The notes beneath the pieces were generated by a model. It was given only the letters and a program-made list of their open reading frames with translations. It made no database searches and was not told the DNA's origin. Made by a program: the position numbers and the translations under genes. From Burkholderiaceae bacterium (GTDB lineage: Bacteria > Pseudomonadota > Gammaproteobacteria > Burkholderiales > Burkholderiaceae), in contig CANHLB010000087.1 of assembly GCA_947461335.1 (NCBI GenBank), positions 1-7,257 on the forward strand: a stretch of 7,257 bases of DNA, in the 5' to 3' direction. Position 1 is the first letter of the stretch. Every line of letters starts with the position of its first letter. Of the stretch, positions 5,731-7,257 are shown one piece after another.

Positions 5731-7257
5731 CTACATCTTAGCTGGAGCAGATACCCCTAGTACTTTTAGACCATTTTGCAATACTTGGCGGGTAGCCAAT
5801 AAAAGTGCCAAGCGGGATGCCTTAAGGTTCTGATCATCCACTAGCACTCGGTCTGCGTTATAGAAGGCATGAAAGTCCCCGGCCAAGTCTCGCAAGTAGA
5901 AAGCGAGGGCATGGGGAGCCAATTCTGCCGCAGCATCTGTGAGCACCTCTGGGTACTCAGCCAAACGACGTAATAAATGGTCTGAAGCTTTACTTTGTAG
6001 CAAGGATAAATCTGCAGACGCTAAATCAGAAATTGCTCCACCCCACTGTTGCAATATTGAGTTAATGCGTGCATGGGCATATTGAACATAAAACACTGGA
6101 TTCTCATCATTTTGCTGCAAGGCTAAATCGATATCGAAAACAAATTCAGTATCTGCTTTACGTGAAATCAAGAAAAAGCGTACTGCATCTCGACCACGTT
6201 GCAATGCCAATTCTCTTTCTACTGCACTCATCTCAGAAGTTACGCCACCAGACCACTCTACCAAATCACGCACAGTGACGTACGAGCCTGCGCGTTTAGA
6301 AATCTTGACCTCTTCACCATTGCGCATGACGGTCACCATCTTATGCAAGACATACTCAGGATAAGTCTTTGGAATATTCCAGCCACGCTTATGTGCTACT
6401 CCCTGAAGGCCAGAACGCACACGGGCTATCGTGCCATGGTGATCACTACCTTGCACATTGATTACTTTCTGGAAACCACGATTCCATTTGCTAGCGTGAT
6501 ACGCCACATCTGGGACAAAGTAGGTAAAGCTCCCATCCGATTTACGCATCACGCGATCTTTATCATCACCATCAGCAGTGGTCTTTAGCCACAATGCGCC
6601 TTCAGATTCATAAGTCTTATCAATACTTTGTAAATCACTCACAATTTGTGCAACACTACCATCGGTATACAAAGATGACTCGAGGTAATAGCAGTCAAAT
6701 TGAACGCCAAAGGTTTTTAAATCAATATCTTGCTCATTGCGCAAATAGGCAACAGCAAATTGACGAATCGCCTCAATATCATCTCTATATTCTGGAGATA
6801 CTTTGAAAGCAGTCGCAATCTCCGCAATGTATTCACCGTTATAAGCCTGTTCAGGCCAAGCTACATCTCCAGGCTTTAAACCATGTAAGCGGGCTTGGAC
6901 CGATAAAGCCAAGTTAGCAATCTGAACGCCAGCATCGTTGTAATAAAACTCACGATGGACCTTGATTCCTTGAGTAGCTAATAAATTTGCCAAAGCATCG
7001 CCAAGTGCTGCCTGCCTACCATGGCCAACGTGAAGTGGGCCGGTGGGATTTGCTGAAACAAACTCAATCATGGCGCTTGCTACTTCAGCTTTATCTTTTG
7101 CAAGCTCGCCATAATGTATACCCTGTGCAAGGATCTCTTTCACTACCGATGTTTTGGCAGCATTGCTTAAGCGGAAATTAATAAATCCAGGACCAGCTAT
7201 TTCACAAGAAGATATGAGCTGGTCAAAGCCTGGCTCTTTTTGTAAACGCTCTACCAA
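5731..7257 (-). CDS. argS: Arginyl-tRNA synthetase, partial (N-terminus outside window)
   Basis: This is the C-terminal 508 residues of a class I arginyl-tRNA synthetase, which charges tRNA-Arg with arginine using ATP in the cytosol. Numbering from the window edge, the end of the N-terminal tRNA-recognition domain shows [10 protein letters not shown] (22-31). The ATP-binding HIGH motif follows as HVGHGR in [13 protein letters not shown] (69-81). [13 protein letters not shown] (246-258) and [16 protein letters not shown] (265-280) belong to the catalytic core. The second signature appears as KISKR (318-322), and the DALR anticodon-binding domain occupies about 390-508, starting near [15 protein letters not shown] and ending in the typical GVSAPAKM. 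The frame is open to the window edge; the TTG there is an internal codon, and the family's usual length of about 560-590 implies some 60-80 residues are missing. It heads the minus-strand run with the SPOR gene and dsbA. The YFVPDVAYH...KW wording is what I associate with betaproteobacterial ArgS. Confidence 0.97.
   Translation of the reverse strand: MVERLQKEPGFDQLISSCEIAGPGFINFRLSNAAKTSVVKEILAQGIHYGELAKDKAEVASAMIEFVSANPTGPLHVGHGRQAALGDALANLLATQGIKVHREFYYNDAGVQIANLALSVQARLHGLKPGDVAWPEQAYNGEYIAEIATAFKVSPEYRDDIEAIRQFAVAYLRNEQDIDLKTFGVQFDCYYLESSLYTDGSVAQIVSDLQSIDKTYESEGALWLKTTADGDDKDRVMRKSDGSFTYFVPDVAYHASKWNRGFQKVINVQGSDHHGTIARVRSGLQGVAHKRGWNIPKTYPEYVLHKMVTVMRNGEEVKISKRAGSYVTVRDLVEWSGGVTSEMSAVERELALQRGRDAVRFFLISRKADTEFVFDIDLALQQNDENPVFYVQYAHARINSILQQWGGAISDLASADLSLLQSKASDHLLRRLAEYPEVLTDAAAELAPHALAFYLRDLAGDFHAFYNADRVLVDDQNLKASRLALLLATRQVLQNGLKVLGVSAPAKM

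Noticed and set aside
6199..6588. Plus-strand open frame of 129 codons opposite argS
   Set aside because: It lies antisense to highly conserved ArgS sequence, shows no recognisable protein motif, and looks like a shadow frame; the same holds for other short frames opposite argS and inside the CFA-like gene (3287-3514).
7255..7257. TTG at the window edge as the argS start
   Set aside because: The protein would lack most of the N-terminal domain, and the frame is open to the edge, so the gene continues outside.

Overview
The window looks like a mid/low-GC betaproteobacterial chromosome. A Polynucleobacter-type Burkholderiaceae is my best guess, inferred from gene order, protein motifs and AT-leaning base use; no search was run. 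It is densely coded: seven complete genes, two genes cut by the window edges, and no gap longer than about 40 bases. I see no RNA genes, CRISPR arrays, insertion sequences or large repeats.

Left half (1-4430, + strand): a tightly packed run of five genes. They are the 3' end of a glutathione peroxidase, an FAD-dependent amine-oxidase-like oxidoreductase, a DUF1365 protein, a cyclopropane-fatty-acid-synthase (CFA)-family SAM methyltransferase and a short-chain dehydrogenase (SDR). Every junction is a 1-base overlap (TAGTG), a zero-gap join (TAAATG) or a 4-base ATGA overlap, so the genes are almost certainly one mRNA and probably translationally coupled. FAD oxidoreductase + DUF1365 + CFA-like enzyme is a recurrent but poorly characterised trio thought to modify membrane fatty acids, often linked to light or singlet-oxygen stress. 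A lipid-peroxide-type peroxidase in front and an SDR behind fit a membrane lipid modification and protection module. The CFA-like enzyme keeps the SAM site but has Ser and Gln where canonical CFA synthases have the bicarbonate-binding Cys and His, so it may not make ordinary cyclopropane rings.

Right half (4440-7257, - strand): a housekeeping run read right to left. It holds argS (arginyl-tRNA synthetase, N-terminus off the window), a single-pass inner-membrane SPOR-domain protein resembling FtsN/DedD, and the periplasmic thiol oxidase DsbA. SPOR and dsbA overlap by ATGA. I recall this order as common in Burkholderiaceae.

The two gene runs converge with only 9 bases between stop codons and no recognisable intrinsic terminator, so transcripts may overlap. 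The most interesting element is the five-gene lipid cassette; its component families are known, but its exact product is not evident from sequence.
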